Source of the DNA: DATARH01 sp035534535
GTDB lineage: Bacteria > Pseudomonadota > Alphaproteobacteria > ATCC43930 > CGMCC-115725
Direction: 5' to 3'
Assembly: GCA_035534535.1 (NCBI GenBank)
Contig: DATLRS010000025.1
Coordinates: 1 to 28,823, forward strand
Length of the DNA: 28,823 bases
The translations under genes were made by a program, and so were the position numbers. The stretch's first letter is position 1, and each line of letters starts with the position of its first letter. The notes below the pieces were generated by a model. It had not been told where the DNA came from, did no database searches, and was given only the letters and a program-made list of their open reading frames with translations. Below are positions 15,119-23,371 of this stretch, piece after piece.

Positions 15119-15970
15119 ATGGCCGAGGACGAGATTGGGGACGGGACTGGGGACGAGAGGGACACCGAACTCGAAGGCGGACGGATGCCGCTGCTCGAAC
15201 ATCTGGCCGAGTTGCGCAACCGGCTGTTGTGGTCGTTCGGTGCGATCATCATCACGTTTCTCGTCTGCTATCAGTTCAAGGAGACGATCTACCGCTTTCT
15301 GGCGCACCCGCTATTCGTGATCCTGGCCCGCGAGCCCGGGCGCAAGATGATCTTTACCGGCCTCACCGAGGCCTTCTTTACCTACATCAAGGTGTCGTTC
15401 TGGGCGGCGGTCTGCCTGTCCTTTCCGATCATCGCGATCCAGGTGTGGAAATTCGTCGCGCCGGGGCTCTACAAGACCGAGCGGCGGGCCTTTCTGCCCT
15501 ATCTGTTTGCCACCCCGGTTTTGTTCCTGATGGGCGCCTCGCTCGCCTATTTCGTCGTGATCCCGTTTGCGTTCCGGTTTTTTCTCAGCTTCGAGAGTCC
15601 CGGCGGGCACGGCACATTGCCGATCGTCTCGGAGCCCAAGGTCAACGAATACCTGTCGTTGGTGATGACCCTGTTGTTTGCGTTCGGGGTCGCCTTCCAG
15701 CTGCCGGTGCTGTTGACGCTGATGGCGCGCGCCGGGCTCGTCACCGCCGCCCAGCTCGCCTCAAAGCGGCGCTATGCGATTGTCGGCATGTTCGCGCTGG
15801 CCGCGGTTTTGACCCCGCCCGACATCGTCAGCCAGACCTGCCTCGCCGTGCCGCTGGTCCTCCTCTACGAGGTCTCGATCGTCTCGTGCCGCATGGTCGA
15901 GAAGGCGCGCGTCAAGCGCGAGGCAGAGGCCGAGGCGGCCGGCGACGGCACCGCCGCACCGAGCGAGTAG
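15119..15970 (+). CDS. tatC: Sec-independent (twin-arginine) translocase subunit TatC
   Basis: A polytopic membrane protein (283 residues, six helices) that recognises the twin-arginine signal peptide. Diagnostic segments are MPLLEHLAELRNRLLWSF before the first helix, the periplasmic loop with LTEAFFTYIKVSFWAA, and VWKFVAPGLYKTERRAFLP. The ATG at 15119 follows GGGTGG; a GTG two codons upstream (15113) is an alternative. The N-terminal acidic extension (AEDEIGDGTGDERDTELEGG) is partly encoded by two near-identical 12-bp units (15134-15157). serS follows 5 bases after the stop. Confidence 0.96.
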   Translation: MAEDEIGDGTGDERDTELEGGRMPLLEHLAELRNRLLWSFGAIIITFLVCYQFKETIYRFLAHPLFVILAREPGRKMIFTGLTEAFFTYIKVSFWAAVCLSFPIIAIQVWKFVAPGLYKTERRAFLPYLFATPVLFLMGASLAYFVVIPFAFRFFLSFESPGGHGTLPIVSEPKVNEYLSLVMTLLFAFGVAFQLPVLLTLMARAGLVTAAQLASKRRYAIVGMFALAAVLTPPDIVSQTCLAVPLVLLYEVSIVSCRMVEKARVKREAEAEAAGDGTAAPSE

Positions 15971-15975
15971 CCGCG

Positions 15976-17253
15976 ATGCACGATCTGCGATGGATCCGGG
16001 AAAACCCGGAGGAATTCGACCGGGGCCTGGCGCGCCGCTTCCTGCCGCCGCGCGCCCCGGAGGTGCTGAAGCTCGACAGCGAATGGCGGGCGCTCGAAAC
16101 CGCGGCGCAGGAAGCGCAGGCGCTGCGCAACCGGCTGTCGCGTGAGGTCGGCGCCGCCAAGAAGCGCGGCGAGGCAATCGACGAATTGCTGATCCAGATC
16201 GCTCGCCGCGAGGCGATCGAGGCGGCGGCCGCCACCAGGGCAGCCGAATTACGCAAGTACATCGACGAGTTGCTGGCGAGCCTGCCGAATCTGCCGGCGC
16301 CGGACGTGCCGGACGGGCCGGACGAGACGGCCAACCGGGAGTTGCGCCGGATCGGCGAGCCGCCGCGTTTTACCTTCGCGCCGCGCCCGCACGAGGCGAT
16401 CGGCGAACAGCTCGGGCTGATGGATTTTGCCCGCGCCGCACGTCTGTCGGGATCGCGCTTTGTCGTGCTGAAAGGGGCGCTGGCGCGGCTCGAACGGGCG
16501 CTCGCGCAGTTCATGCTCGACCTGCATACGGGCGAGTTCGGCTATACCGAAGTGGCGCCGCCCTATCTGGTGCGCGACGAGGTCGCCTTCGGCACCGGGA
16601 ACCTGCCGAAAGCCGCCATGGACATGTTCCAGACGCGCGAAGGGCTGTGGCTGATCCCGACCGCCGAGATGCCACTGACCAATCTGGTCGCCGGCGAAAT
16701 CCTCGACGAGGCGGCATTGCCGCTGCGCCTTACCGCGTGTACGCCGTCGTTCCGCTCGGAGGCGGGCGCTGCCGGGCGCGACACCCGCGGCATGATCCGG
16801 ATGCACCAGTTCAACAAGGTCGAACTGGTGTCGATCACGACGCCCGAGCAATCGGCGGCCGAGCACGAGCGCATGACCGGATGCGCCGAGGAAGTGCTGA
16901 AACGGCTGGGGCTGGCCTACCGCGTCGTGCTCTTGTCGACCGGCGACATGGGGTTTGCGGCGCGCAAGACCTATGACATCGAGGTCTGGCTGCCCGGCCA
17001 GGACGCCTATCGCGAGATTTCCAGCTGCTCGAATTGCGGGCCCTTTCAGGCGCAGCGCATGCGGGCGCGCTACCGGCCGGCCGCGGGCAAGGGCAACCGG
17101 CCGGTGCACACGCTCAACGGGTCCGCGCTGGCGGTCGGCCGCACCCTGATCGCGATCCTCGAAAACTTCCAGCAAGCCGACGCTACGGTCGCGATCCCCG
17201 AGGCGTTGCGGCCCTATATGGGCGGCCAGAAGGCGATTGCGGCCAATGGCTGA
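15976..17253 (+). CDS. serS: Seryl-tRNA synthetase
   Basis: A class II aminoacyl-tRNA synthetase charging serine onto tRNA-Ser (and tRNA-Sec where present). The 425 residues begin MHDLRWIRENPEEFDRGLAR; the antiparallel coiled-coil arm that grips the tRNA long variable arm spans about 28-105. The active site contains TAEMPLTNLVAGEIL, motif 2 (FRSEAGAAGRDTRGMIRMHQF), ISSCSNCGPFQAQRMRARYR and motif 3 (LNGSALAVGRTLIAILENFQ). Its stop lies within the surE start region (8-base overlap). The position between tatC and surE is classical for alphaproteobacteria. Confidence 0.97.
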   Translation: MHDLRWIRENPEEFDRGLARRFLPPRAPEVLKLDSEWRALETAAQEAQALRNRLSREVGAAKKRGEAIDELLIQIARREAIEAAAATRAAELRKYIDELLASLPNLPAPDVPDGPDETANRELRRIGEPPRFTFAPRPHEAIGEQLGLMDFARAARLSGSRFVVLKGALARLERALAQFMLDLHTGEFGYTEVAPPYLVRDEVAFGTGNLPKAAMDMFQTREGLWLIPTAEMPLTNLVAGEILDEAALPLRLTACTPSFRSEAGAAGRDTRGMIRMHQFNKVELVSITTPEQSAAEHERMTGCAEEVLKRLGLAYRVVLLSTGDMGFAARKTYDIEVWLPGQDAYREISSCSNCGPFQAQRMRARYRPAAGKGNRPVHTLNGSALAVGRTLIAILENFQQADATVAIPEALRPYMGGQKAIAANG

Positions 17254-18028
17254 CGGGCCCATCGATCTCGCGCGGTGCCGCATCCTCGTCTCCAACGACG
17301 ACGGGATCGAGGCGCCCGGCATCCGGCTCCTCGAACAGGTCGCGCGCGATCTGTCGGACGATGTCTGGGTCGTCGCGCCGGAGCAGGAGCAGAGCGGCGC
17401 CAGCCATTCCCTGACGACACGCCGTCCGCTGCGGCTGCGCGAAGTGGCGCCGCGGCGCTATGCGGTCGACGGCACGCCCACGGATTGCGTGCTGCTGGCC
17501 GTGAAGGGGCTGCTGCGCGACCGCCTGCCCGACCTCATCCTCTCGGGCATCAATGCCGGCAGCAATGTCGGCGAGGATCTGACCTATTCGGGCACCGTCG
17601 CGGCGGCGATGGAGGCGACGCTGCTCGGCATCCCGGCGATTGCGCTGAGCCAGGAATACCGCGACGCCGCGGCGCTTCCGTGGGACACCGCGGCCGAATT
17701 TGCGCCGCCGGCGATCCGCCGCCTGTTGCGCCTGCCGTGGCCCGATACGACGCTGTTCAACATCAATTTCCCGGCCGTGTCGCCGCCGCAGGTCGGCGGA
17801 TTTGCGGTGACCAGCCAGGGCAGGCGGGCGATCGCCGACAATCTGATGGAAGGGGTCGATCCGCGCGGCCGGCCCTTCTACTGGATCGGCCCGGTGCGCG
17901 AGGCGGGTGACGCCGCGCCCGGCACCGATGTCGCCGCGCTGGCCGACGCCAAGGTCTCGATCACCCCGATCTACCTCGACCTGACCAACATCCCGGTGCT
18001 GGCGGCCTTGCGCCGCGTGTTCGAATAG
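17246..18028 (+). CDS. surE: 5'/3'-nucleotidase SurE
   Basis: A metal-dependent phosphatase acting on nucleoside 5'- and 3'-monophosphates, linked to stationary-phase survival. In the 260 residues the metal-binding Asp pair is in ILVSNDDGIEAPGI (Asp18-Asp19), followed by PEQEQSGASHSLT, DGTPTDCVLLAV and SGINAGSNVGEDLTYSGTVAAAMEA, all characteristic. The ATG at 17246 overlaps serS by 8 bases. In many relatives the next gene is pcm (protein-L-isoaspartate methyltransferase); it is missing here, and a gap of about 195 bases leads to the NlpD-like gene. Confidence 0.96.
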   Translation: MADGPIDLARCRILVSNDDGIEAPGIRLLEQVARDLSDDVWVVAPEQEQSGASHSLTTRRPLRLREVAPRRYAVDGTPTDCVLLAVKGLLRDRLPDLILSGINAGSNVGEDLTYSGTVAAAMEATLLGIPAIALSQEYRDAAALPWDTAAEFAPPAIRRLLRLPWPDTTLFNINFPAVSPPQVGGFAVTSQGRRAIADNLMEGVDPRGRPFYWIGPVREAGDAAPGTDVAALADAKVSITPIYLDLTNIPVLAALRRVFE

Positions 18029-18122
18029 CCCGGCACCCCCCGATTCGGCCGGTCGCCGCCCGGCGCGCGAGCGGGCATCCGGCCCGGGCGGGGGCAGAGC
18101 GGCGCCGGATCGCCGCCAAGAT

Positions 18123-18166
18123 CGGGCCGCCGCCGATCGGGCTAGGGCGGTGGCCCGTTCCGTCTT
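18123..18166 (+). terminator. Candidate terminator after surE
   Basis: CGGGCCGCCG (18123-18132) pairs with CGGTGGCCCG (18148-18157), 10 bp with one G-T wobble and a 15-base loop that itself contains the palindrome CCGATCGG. TTCCGTCTT follows. The T-tract is poor, so termination strength is uncertain. It would close the scp-tat-serS-surE transcription unit. Confidence 0.35.
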
Positions 18167-18224
18167 AAGCTGATTGCCGCTACGGCTTTCTTGCGCGTCG
18201 GGGGACGGGCAGGGAGGGGGGAAA

Positions 18225-19226
18225 ATGGGGAAACAGAAAGCGATGCGGCATCGCCTGTTGCCGGTTGCGGTCGCAATGGCGTGCGCCGGGCTGGCGGGGT
18301 GCGCCTACGGTCCGTCAGGCCCGGCGCCGGTGATTTTCGGGAGCGCCGATTCGGCGATTTCGCCCGAGGCGATGGTCCCGTCCTATCGCGCCTATCGCCC
18401 GCCGGCGCCGCTGCCGAGCCGCGCGCCGCGCCGCGCCGCCGGGGCGCGCATCGTGGTGCGGCCGGGCCAGTCGCTCGACGGGATCGCTGCCGCCTATCAT
18501 GTATCCGGGCGGGCGATCATCGCGGCCAACCATCTGCGGCCGCCGTACAAGCTCGAAACCGGCTGGCACCTGCTGATCCCGGGCGCCGACGAGATGCCGG
18601 TTCGGCATGAGCTGGCGGCCACGCCGCGGGATATCGGGCGGCGATCGCCGGACATCATCCCGCTCGACGGCCCCGCACCGTCCGCGCTGCCGGAGCGGCG
18701 GCACCCGCCGGTTGCGGCCCTGACGCCACCCGCCGACCAGACCCGGCGGCCGGCGGGTGAACCGAGCGCCGCCGAGGAGGCGCGCGCCGAAGCGGCACCA
18801 CCGGCGCATCGCGGTCATTTTCTGTGGCCGGTGCATGGCCATGTCGTCGAAGGCTACGGCGTCGCGGCGGGCGGCGCGCGCAACGACGGCATCAACATCG
18901 CCGCGCCGCGCGGCACGCCGGTCGACGCGATCGACAGCGGTGTCGTCGCCTATGCCGGCAACGAATTGCGCGGCTACGGCAATCTGGTGCTGATCAAGCA
19001 CGAGGGCGGCTGGATCTCGGCCTATGCGCATTGCCAGGAGCTGCTGGTCAAGCGCGGCGAACGGGTCAGGCGGGGGCAGATCATCGCCCGGGTCGGCGAG
19101 ACCGGCGGGGTCAGCGCGCCGCAGCTGCATTTCGAGCTGCGTCGCGGCCAGCGCGCCGTCGACCCGCGCGAATACCTTGCTCCGGCGCCGGCCGCCAGCG
19201 CGTCCGAAACTGCGCGCCGCGGCTGA
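18225..19226 (+). CDS. NlpD-like lipoprotein: LysM plus degenerate M23 (LytM) domain
   Basis: A 333-residue envelope protein with a basic start, a hydrophobic stretch and the lipobox LAGC, predicting an acylated lipoprotein. A LysM peptidoglycan-binding domain follows (IVVRPGQSLDGIAAAYHVSG to GWHLLIP, about 78-125), then a Pro/Ala-rich linker and a C-terminal LytM/M23 domain (about 200-325). The first zinc-ligand region reads RNDGINIAAPRGTPV, where active enzymes have His and Asp; the later AYAH and QLHFELR histidines are kept. This partial loss resembles NlpD/EnvC-type activators of amidases, so it probably lacks endopeptidase activity and helps daughter-cell separation. A GGGAGGGGGG ribosome-binding site supports the start; the ATG six codons on is possible. 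It converges with the DUF815 gene with 3 bases between stops. Confidence 0.87.
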   Translation: MGKQKAMRHRLLPVAVAMACAGLAGCAYGPSGPAPVIFGSADSAISPEAMVPSYRAYRPPAPLPSRAPRRAAGARIVVRPGQSLDGIAAAYHVSGRAIIAANHLRPPYKLETGWHLLIPGADEMPVRHELAATPRDIGRRSPDIIPLDGPAPSALPERRHPPVAALTPPADQTRRPAGEPSAAEEARAEAAPPAHRGHFLWPVHGHVVEGYGVAAGGARNDGINIAAPRGTPVDAIDSGVVAYAGNELRGYGNLVLIKHEGGWISAYAHCQELLVKRGERVRRGQIIARVGETGGVSAPQLHFELRRGQRAVDPREYLAPAPAASASETARRG

Positions 19227-19229
19227 GCG

Positions 19230-20099
19230 TCAGGCGAGCGGCTTGCCGAGGCGGCCGGCGAGGTCCTGGATGAACTGCCAGGCGACGCGGCCCGAGCGCG
19301 CGCCGCGGGTGATCGACCATTCGCCGGCCTCGGCGCGCAGCCGCTCGGGCGGCAGGTCGAGCCCGTAATGCGCGGCATAGCCGGAGACAATCGCCTGATA
19401 GGTGTCCTGATCGACGTTGTGGAAGCCGAGCCACAGCCCGAACCGGTCGGACAGCGAGACCTTTTCCTCGACCGCCTCGGCCGGGTTGATCGCGGTCGAG
19501 CGCTCGTTGTCGATCATCTCGCGCGCCATCAGGTGGCGCCGGTTCGAGGTCGCATAGAGGACGACATTGGCCGGGCGTCCTTCGATGCCGCCTTCCAGTA
19601 CCGCCTTCAGCGATTTGTAGCTGGCGTCGTTCTGGTCGAACGACAGGTCGTCGCAGAACAGCAGGCAGCGCCGCGCGCTGCCGCGCACCAGCGTCAACAG
19701 GCGCGGCAGGCTCGGGATGTCCTCGCGATGGATCTCAATGAGCGCCAGAGCGCCGGGACGCCTTCCGGGGCGCGTCGCGTTGATCGCTGCGTGTGTCGCC
19801 TTGACGAGGGCGCTCTTGCCGGTGCCGCGCGCGCCCCACAGCAGCACGTTGTTGGCCGGCAGGCCGGCGGCGAACCGCTCAGTGTTGTCGAGGAGGATGT
19901 CGCGCACCCGATCGATCCCGCGCAAGAGGCCGAGCGGCACCCGGTTGACGCTCGGCACCGGCTCGAGCCATTCGCGCTCGGCGTGCCAGACAAAGGCGTC
20001 GGCGGCGTCCAAATCGTTGACAGCGGCGCCCGAAGGGGCGAGGCGTTCGAGCGCGGCGGCGATGCGGTGCAATAGCGGGGCGAGATCGGTGTCGGTCAT
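19230..20099 (-). CDS. DUF815 family AAA-type ATPase
   Basis: A 289-residue P-loop ATPase of the DUF815 family, whose cellular function is not established. The N-terminal helical region starts MTDTDLAPLLHRIAAALERL. The Walker A motif is WGARGTGKSALV, Walker B is CLLFCDDLSF, and a sensor-like ATSNRRHLM follows. The C-terminal lid carries NPAEAVEEKVSLSDRFGLWLGF and the ending SGRVAWQFIQDLAGRL, all typical of the family. Start choice is ambiguous: the ATG at 20099 gives the family-like N terminus, while an in-frame ATG at 20114 adds five residues. A 23-bp duplication just upstream duplicates the ribosome-binding site and an ATG (see the entry at 20104-20149). Confidence 0.88.
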   Translation of the reverse strand: MTDTDLAPLLHRIAAALERLAPSGAAVNDLDAADAFVWHAEREWLEPVPSVNRVPLGLLRGIDRVRDILLDNTERFAAGLPANNVLLWGARGTGKSALVKATHAAINATRPGRRPGALALIEIHREDIPSLPRLLTLVRGSARRCLLFCDDLSFDQNDASYKSLKAVLEGGIEGRPANVVLYATSNRRHLMAREMIDNERSTAINPAEAVEEKVSLSDRFGLWLGFHNVDQDTYQAIVSGYAAHYGLDLPPERLRAEAGEWSITRGARSGRVAWQFIQDLAGRLGKPLA

Positions 20100-20103
20100 C
20101 AAT

Positions 20104-20149
20104 CCTCTGGGCATAAATCCTTTGGGCCTCTGGGCATAAGTCCTTCGGG
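20104..20149 (-). repeat. Tandem 23-bp duplication carrying a ribosome-binding site and ATG
   Basis: Two adjacent 23-bp units (20104-20126 and 20127-20149) differ at two positions. Read on the minus strand, each contains AAGGA-(C/T)TT-ATG-CCCAGAGG, that is a Shine-Dalgarno sequence plus start codon. The distal ATG (20137) opens a 12-residue frame, MPRGPKDLCPED, whose TGA (20101-20099) overlaps the ATG of the ATPase gene as TGATG. The proximal ATG (20114) is in frame with the ATPase. This could give translational coupling or simply be a neutral duplication. Confidence 0.85.
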
Positions 20150-20330
20150 CGGCAATGGCGAGGCGTGACGCTAGCACAGCGCCCGTGCCCGAGAAACCGC
20201 GCGAAGTGTCCCCACGATTGCCCTTTTCCGGAGCATCGCGTACCAATGCACGTGCCGCTCGTGCCGCTTGGCAGCGTCCCGATGTCGCTTGCTGCGAATA
20301 CCGCGGCGCCCTATTTCGAGGTCCATGCCA

Positions 20331-20750
20331 ATGCTCATTTCGCCGGCTTACGCGCAAGCGACAAGCTTTACCGATCCCAGCGCGATGGTTCAGTTCCTGC
20401 CGCTGGTGCTGATATTCGTCGTGTTCTATTTCCTGCTGATCCGGCCGCAGCAGAAAAAGCAGAAGGACCACAAGGTGACGCTCGACGCATTGCGGCGCGG
20501 CGACCGGATCGTGACAGGCGGCGGCATTCTGGGCACCGTCTCCCGCGTCGTCAGCCCCGAGGAGGTCGAGGTCGATATCGCTCCCAATGTGCGGGTGCGG
20601 GTGTCGCGCGGCACGATCGCCAGCGTCCTCTCCAAGCCCGATCCCGCCGCGGCGCGTGACGCCGCGCGCGACAAGGACGCTGCGCGAGACAAGGACTCGG
20701 CGCGGCAGAAAGACAAGGATGCGGCGCGCAGTGAAACCGACAAGGTGTGA
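20331..20750 (+). CDS. yajC: Sec translocon accessory protein YajC
   Basis: A small single-pass inner-membrane protein (139 residues) of the SecDF-YajC complex that supports Sec-dependent export and membrane insertion. A membrane helix (MVQFLPLVLIFVVFYFLLIRP, about 20-40) is followed by the conserved PQQKKQKDHKVTLDALRRGDRIVTGGGILGTV. The C-terminal tail is unusually charged and repetitive: 18-bp units from 20658 encode DAARDK and variants. The ATG at 20331 has GAGG 9 bases upstream; the ATG at 20325 is equally in frame but with tighter spacing. secD follows 40 bases downstream. Confidence 0.93.
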   Translation: MLISPAYAQATSFTDPSAMVQFLPLVLIFVVFYFLLIRPQQKKQKDHKVTLDALRRGDRIVTGGGILGTVSRVVSPEEVEVDIAPNVRVRVSRGTIASVLSKPDPAAARDAARDKDAARDKDSARQKDKDAARSETDKV

Positions 20751-20790
20751 GGCGGCGCGGCCGCACCGCCTGACCGTGAGAGCCTAGCGG

Positions 20791-22365
20791 ATGCTCTATT
20801 TCGCCAATTGGAAGGTGCTGTTGATCTGCGCGGTTTGCGCGCTTGGCGTGATCCTGAGCCTGCCCAACCTGTTCAGCGCCCGACAGCTTGCCCCGCTGCC
20901 GGAGTGGGTGCCGCACAAGCAGGTCGCGCTCGGCCTCGATTTGCGCGGCGGCTCCTATCTGCTTCTCGAGGTCGATGTGGCGGCGGCGCAGAAGGAGCGC
21001 CTCACGACGACGATCGACGCCGTGCGCAACGCGCTGCGCAACGCGCGGATCGGCTATACCGGGCTTGACGTCCAAGGCGACGCGATCGTTTTCACGATTC
21101 GCGACGCGGGGCAATTCGAGAATGCCCGCGAGGCGCTTGCCAAGATCGATCCCGACCTCGCCGTCACGATCAACGGCAGCGGCGCGGGGACCCTCAAATT
21201 CACCGCGGTGGCGACCGAAACGCAGCGCCGTCAGGCGGTTGAACAGTCGATCGAGATCATCCGCAAGCGCATCGACGAGACCGGCACCAAGGAACCGACG
21301 ATCCAGCGCCAGGGAGAGGACCGCATCCTGATCGAACTGCCCGGCGTCGACGATCCCAATCACGTCAAGGCGCTGCTCGGCCGCACCGCCAAGCTGACGT
21401 TTCAGCTGGTCGATACCGGCGTCACGGCCAGTGAAGGGCAGCGCGGTCGCCTGCCGCCGGGCGACGAGATTCTGCCGGCGCAGGACGGCAGCCGCAGCGG
21501 CCCGTCCTCCTATGTCGTGCGGCGACGGGTGATGGTCGGCGGCGACATGCTGACCGACGCCCAGGCCACCTTCCAGAACAACGAGCCGGTCGTCAGCTTC
21601 AAGTTCGACACGGCCGGGGCGCGGCGCTTTGGCGACGCGACGCGCGAGAATGTCGGCAAGCCGTTTGCCATCGTGCTCGACAACAAAGTGATCAGCGCGC
21701 CGGTCATCAAGGAGCCGATCCTCGGCGGCAGCGGCATCATCTCGGGCAGTTTCACGGTGCAGTCGGCGAGCGATCTGGCGCTGCTGCTGCGCGCCGGCGC
21801 GCTGCCGGCGCCGATCAACATCCTCGAGGAGCGCACCGTCGGGGCGCAGCTCGGCGCCGATTCGATCCATGCCGGCGCGCTCGCCAGCATTGTCGGGGTC
21901 GCCCTCGTCGCCGTCTTTATGGTGTTGTTCTACGGGCTGTTCGGGGTGTTCGCCGACGTCGCGCTGTTTTTCAACCTGTGCCTGATGCTGGGGGCATTGT
22001 CGCTGCTCGGTGCGACGTTGACCCTGCCCGGCATCGCCGGGATCGCGCTGACCATGGGCATGGCGGTCGATGCCAACGTCCTCATTTACGAGCGGATCAA
22101 GGAGGAAGTGCGCGGCGGGCGCACGATCCTCTCTTCGCTTGAAGCGGGCTTTACCCGCGCCTTCGGCACGATCCTCGACAGCCATGTGACGACGCTGGTC
22201 GCCGGCGTCCTCTTGTATTGGCTGGGGTCGGGGCCGGTGAAGGGATTTGCCGTGACGCTCAGCATCGGCGTCCTCACCTCGCTGTTCTCGTCGATCCTGG
22301 TGACACGGCTGCAGATCGTCACCTGGTTCCGCCGCACCCGGCCCAAGCTGATCCCGCTGGAATGA
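20791..22365 (+). CDS. secD: Protein translocase subunit SecD
   Basis: An RND-family subunit using the proton gradient to pull exported proteins through SecYEG. The 524 residues show an N-terminal membrane helix (LLICAVCALGVILSLPNLF), the diagnostic LGLDLRGGSYLLLEVD, a large periplasmic P1 region (about 60-340) and five C-terminal helices (from about residue 345), including GIAGIALTMGMAVDANVLIYERIKEE with the conserved Asp used for proton transfer. The start ATG lies 8 bases after GAGAG. It precedes secF in the usual order. Confidence 0.97.
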   Translation: MLYFANWKVLLICAVCALGVILSLPNLFSARQLAPLPEWVPHKQVALGLDLRGGSYLLLEVDVAAAQKERLTTTIDAVRNALRNARIGYTGLDVQGDAIVFTIRDAGQFENAREALAKIDPDLAVTINGSGAGTLKFTAVATETQRRQAVEQSIEIIRKRIDETGTKEPTIQRQGEDRILIELPGVDDPNHVKALLGRTAKLTFQLVDTGVTASEGQRGRLPPGDEILPAQDGSRSGPSSYVVRRRVMVGGDMLTDAQATFQNNEPVVSFKFDTAGARRFGDATRENVGKPFAIVLDNKVISAPVIKEPILGGSGIISGSFTVQSASDLALLLRAGALPAPINILEERTVGAQLGADSIHAGALASIVGVALVAVFMVLFYGLFGVFADVALFFNLCLMLGALSLLGATLTLPGIAGIALTMGMAVDANVLIYERIKEEVRGGRTILSSLEAGFTRAFGTILDSHVTTLVAGVLLYWLGSGPVKGFAVTLSIGVLTSLFSSILVTRLQIVTWFRRTRPKLIPLE

Positions 22366-22405
22366 CCATCGCCCGCCATCCGCCTCACAGATTGATCGAG
22401 TATCG

Positions 22406-23347
22406 ATGAGACCGCTCATTGTCATCCGGCACGTGCCGACCATCGATTTCATGCGGTGGCGGTTTTTCGGGTTTGCCTTCTCGCTGGCGCTGACGGCGTT
22501 GACGATCGGCCTGTTTTTTACGGTCGGGCTCAATTACGGCATCGATTTCGTCGGCGGCACGCTGATCGAGGCCAAGTCGACCAGCGGCCCGGCCGATCTC
22601 GGCGCGATGCGCGCCAAGCTCGATGCGCTGCATCTCGGGCAGGCCTCGCTGCAGCAGTTCGGCAGCCCCGATGACGTACTGATCCGCCTGCAGCAGCAGC
22701 CCGGCGGCGATGCCGCGCAGATGCAGGCGGTCAAGGCGGCTCAGGCGGCGCTGGGGCCACATATCCAGTACCGCCGCATCGAGGTGGTGGGCCCCACGGT
22801 CGGCGGCGAACTGATCCGCGCCGGGGTGCTGGCGACCGTGCTCGCGCTTGCTGCGATCCTGATCTACGTCTGGTTCCGCTTTGAGTGGCAGTTCGGCGTC
22901 GGCGCGACGATCGCGACGATGCACGACGTGATCACGACGGTCGGCCTGTTCGCGATCTTCCAGCTCGAGTTCAACCTGACGACGCTGGCGGCGATCCTGA
23001 CGATCGCCGGGTATTCGATCAACGATACGGTGGTGATCTACGACCGGGTGCGCGAAGACATGCGCAAGCATCGCACGATGTCGTTCCGCGAGCTGATCAA
23101 TCTGGCGCTCAACGAGACGCTGTCGCGCACGATCCTGACCGTCAGCACCGTCGCGCTGGCGGTGCTGTCGCTGCTGTTCCTGGGGGGCGAAGTGCTGAAG
23201 GGGTTCAGCATCGCGATGCTGTGGGGCATCGTGATCGGCACCTACTCGTCGCTGTTTATCGCCGCCCCGGTCGTCTACTACATCCAGCCGAACCGGCGGG
23301 CGATCGCCAAGGAGGCCGGGCGGCGGGCGGTCGGCGCCGAGCGCTGA
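22406..23347 (+). CDS. secF: Protein translocase subunit SecF
   Basis: Partner of SecD in the proton-driven Sec accessory complex. The 313 residues begin with the short segment VPTIDFMRWRFFGFAFSLAL (first helix), then the diagnostic NYGIDFVGGTLIEAKS, a compact periplasmic domain, and five C-terminal helices. ILTIAGYSINDTVVIYDRVRED corresponds to the SecD segment with the proton-relay Asp. It starts 40 bases after secD and is followed 24 bases later by the Mth938-like gene. Confidence 0.97.
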   Translation: MRPLIVIRHVPTIDFMRWRFFGFAFSLALTALTIGLFFTVGLNYGIDFVGGTLIEAKSTSGPADLGAMRAKLDALHLGQASLQQFGSPDDVLIRLQQQPGGDAAQMQAVKAAQAALGPHIQYRRIEVVGPTVGGELIRAGVLATVLALAAILIYVWFRFEWQFGVGATIATMHDVITTVGLFAIFQLEFNLTTLAAILTIAGYSINDTVVIYDRVREDMRKHRTMSFRELINLALNETLSRTILTVSTVALAVLSLLFLGGEVLKGFSIAMLWGIVIGTYSSLFIAAPVVYYIQPNRRAIAKEAGRRAVGAER

Positions 23348-23371
23348 GCCGGCGGCCGGACGGCAAGCGCG

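Noticed and set aside
20551..22533. Long open frame (660 codons) on the minus strand
   Set aside because: It is antisense to yajC and secD, with a composition typical of the shadow of membrane-protein genes and no recognisable domain.
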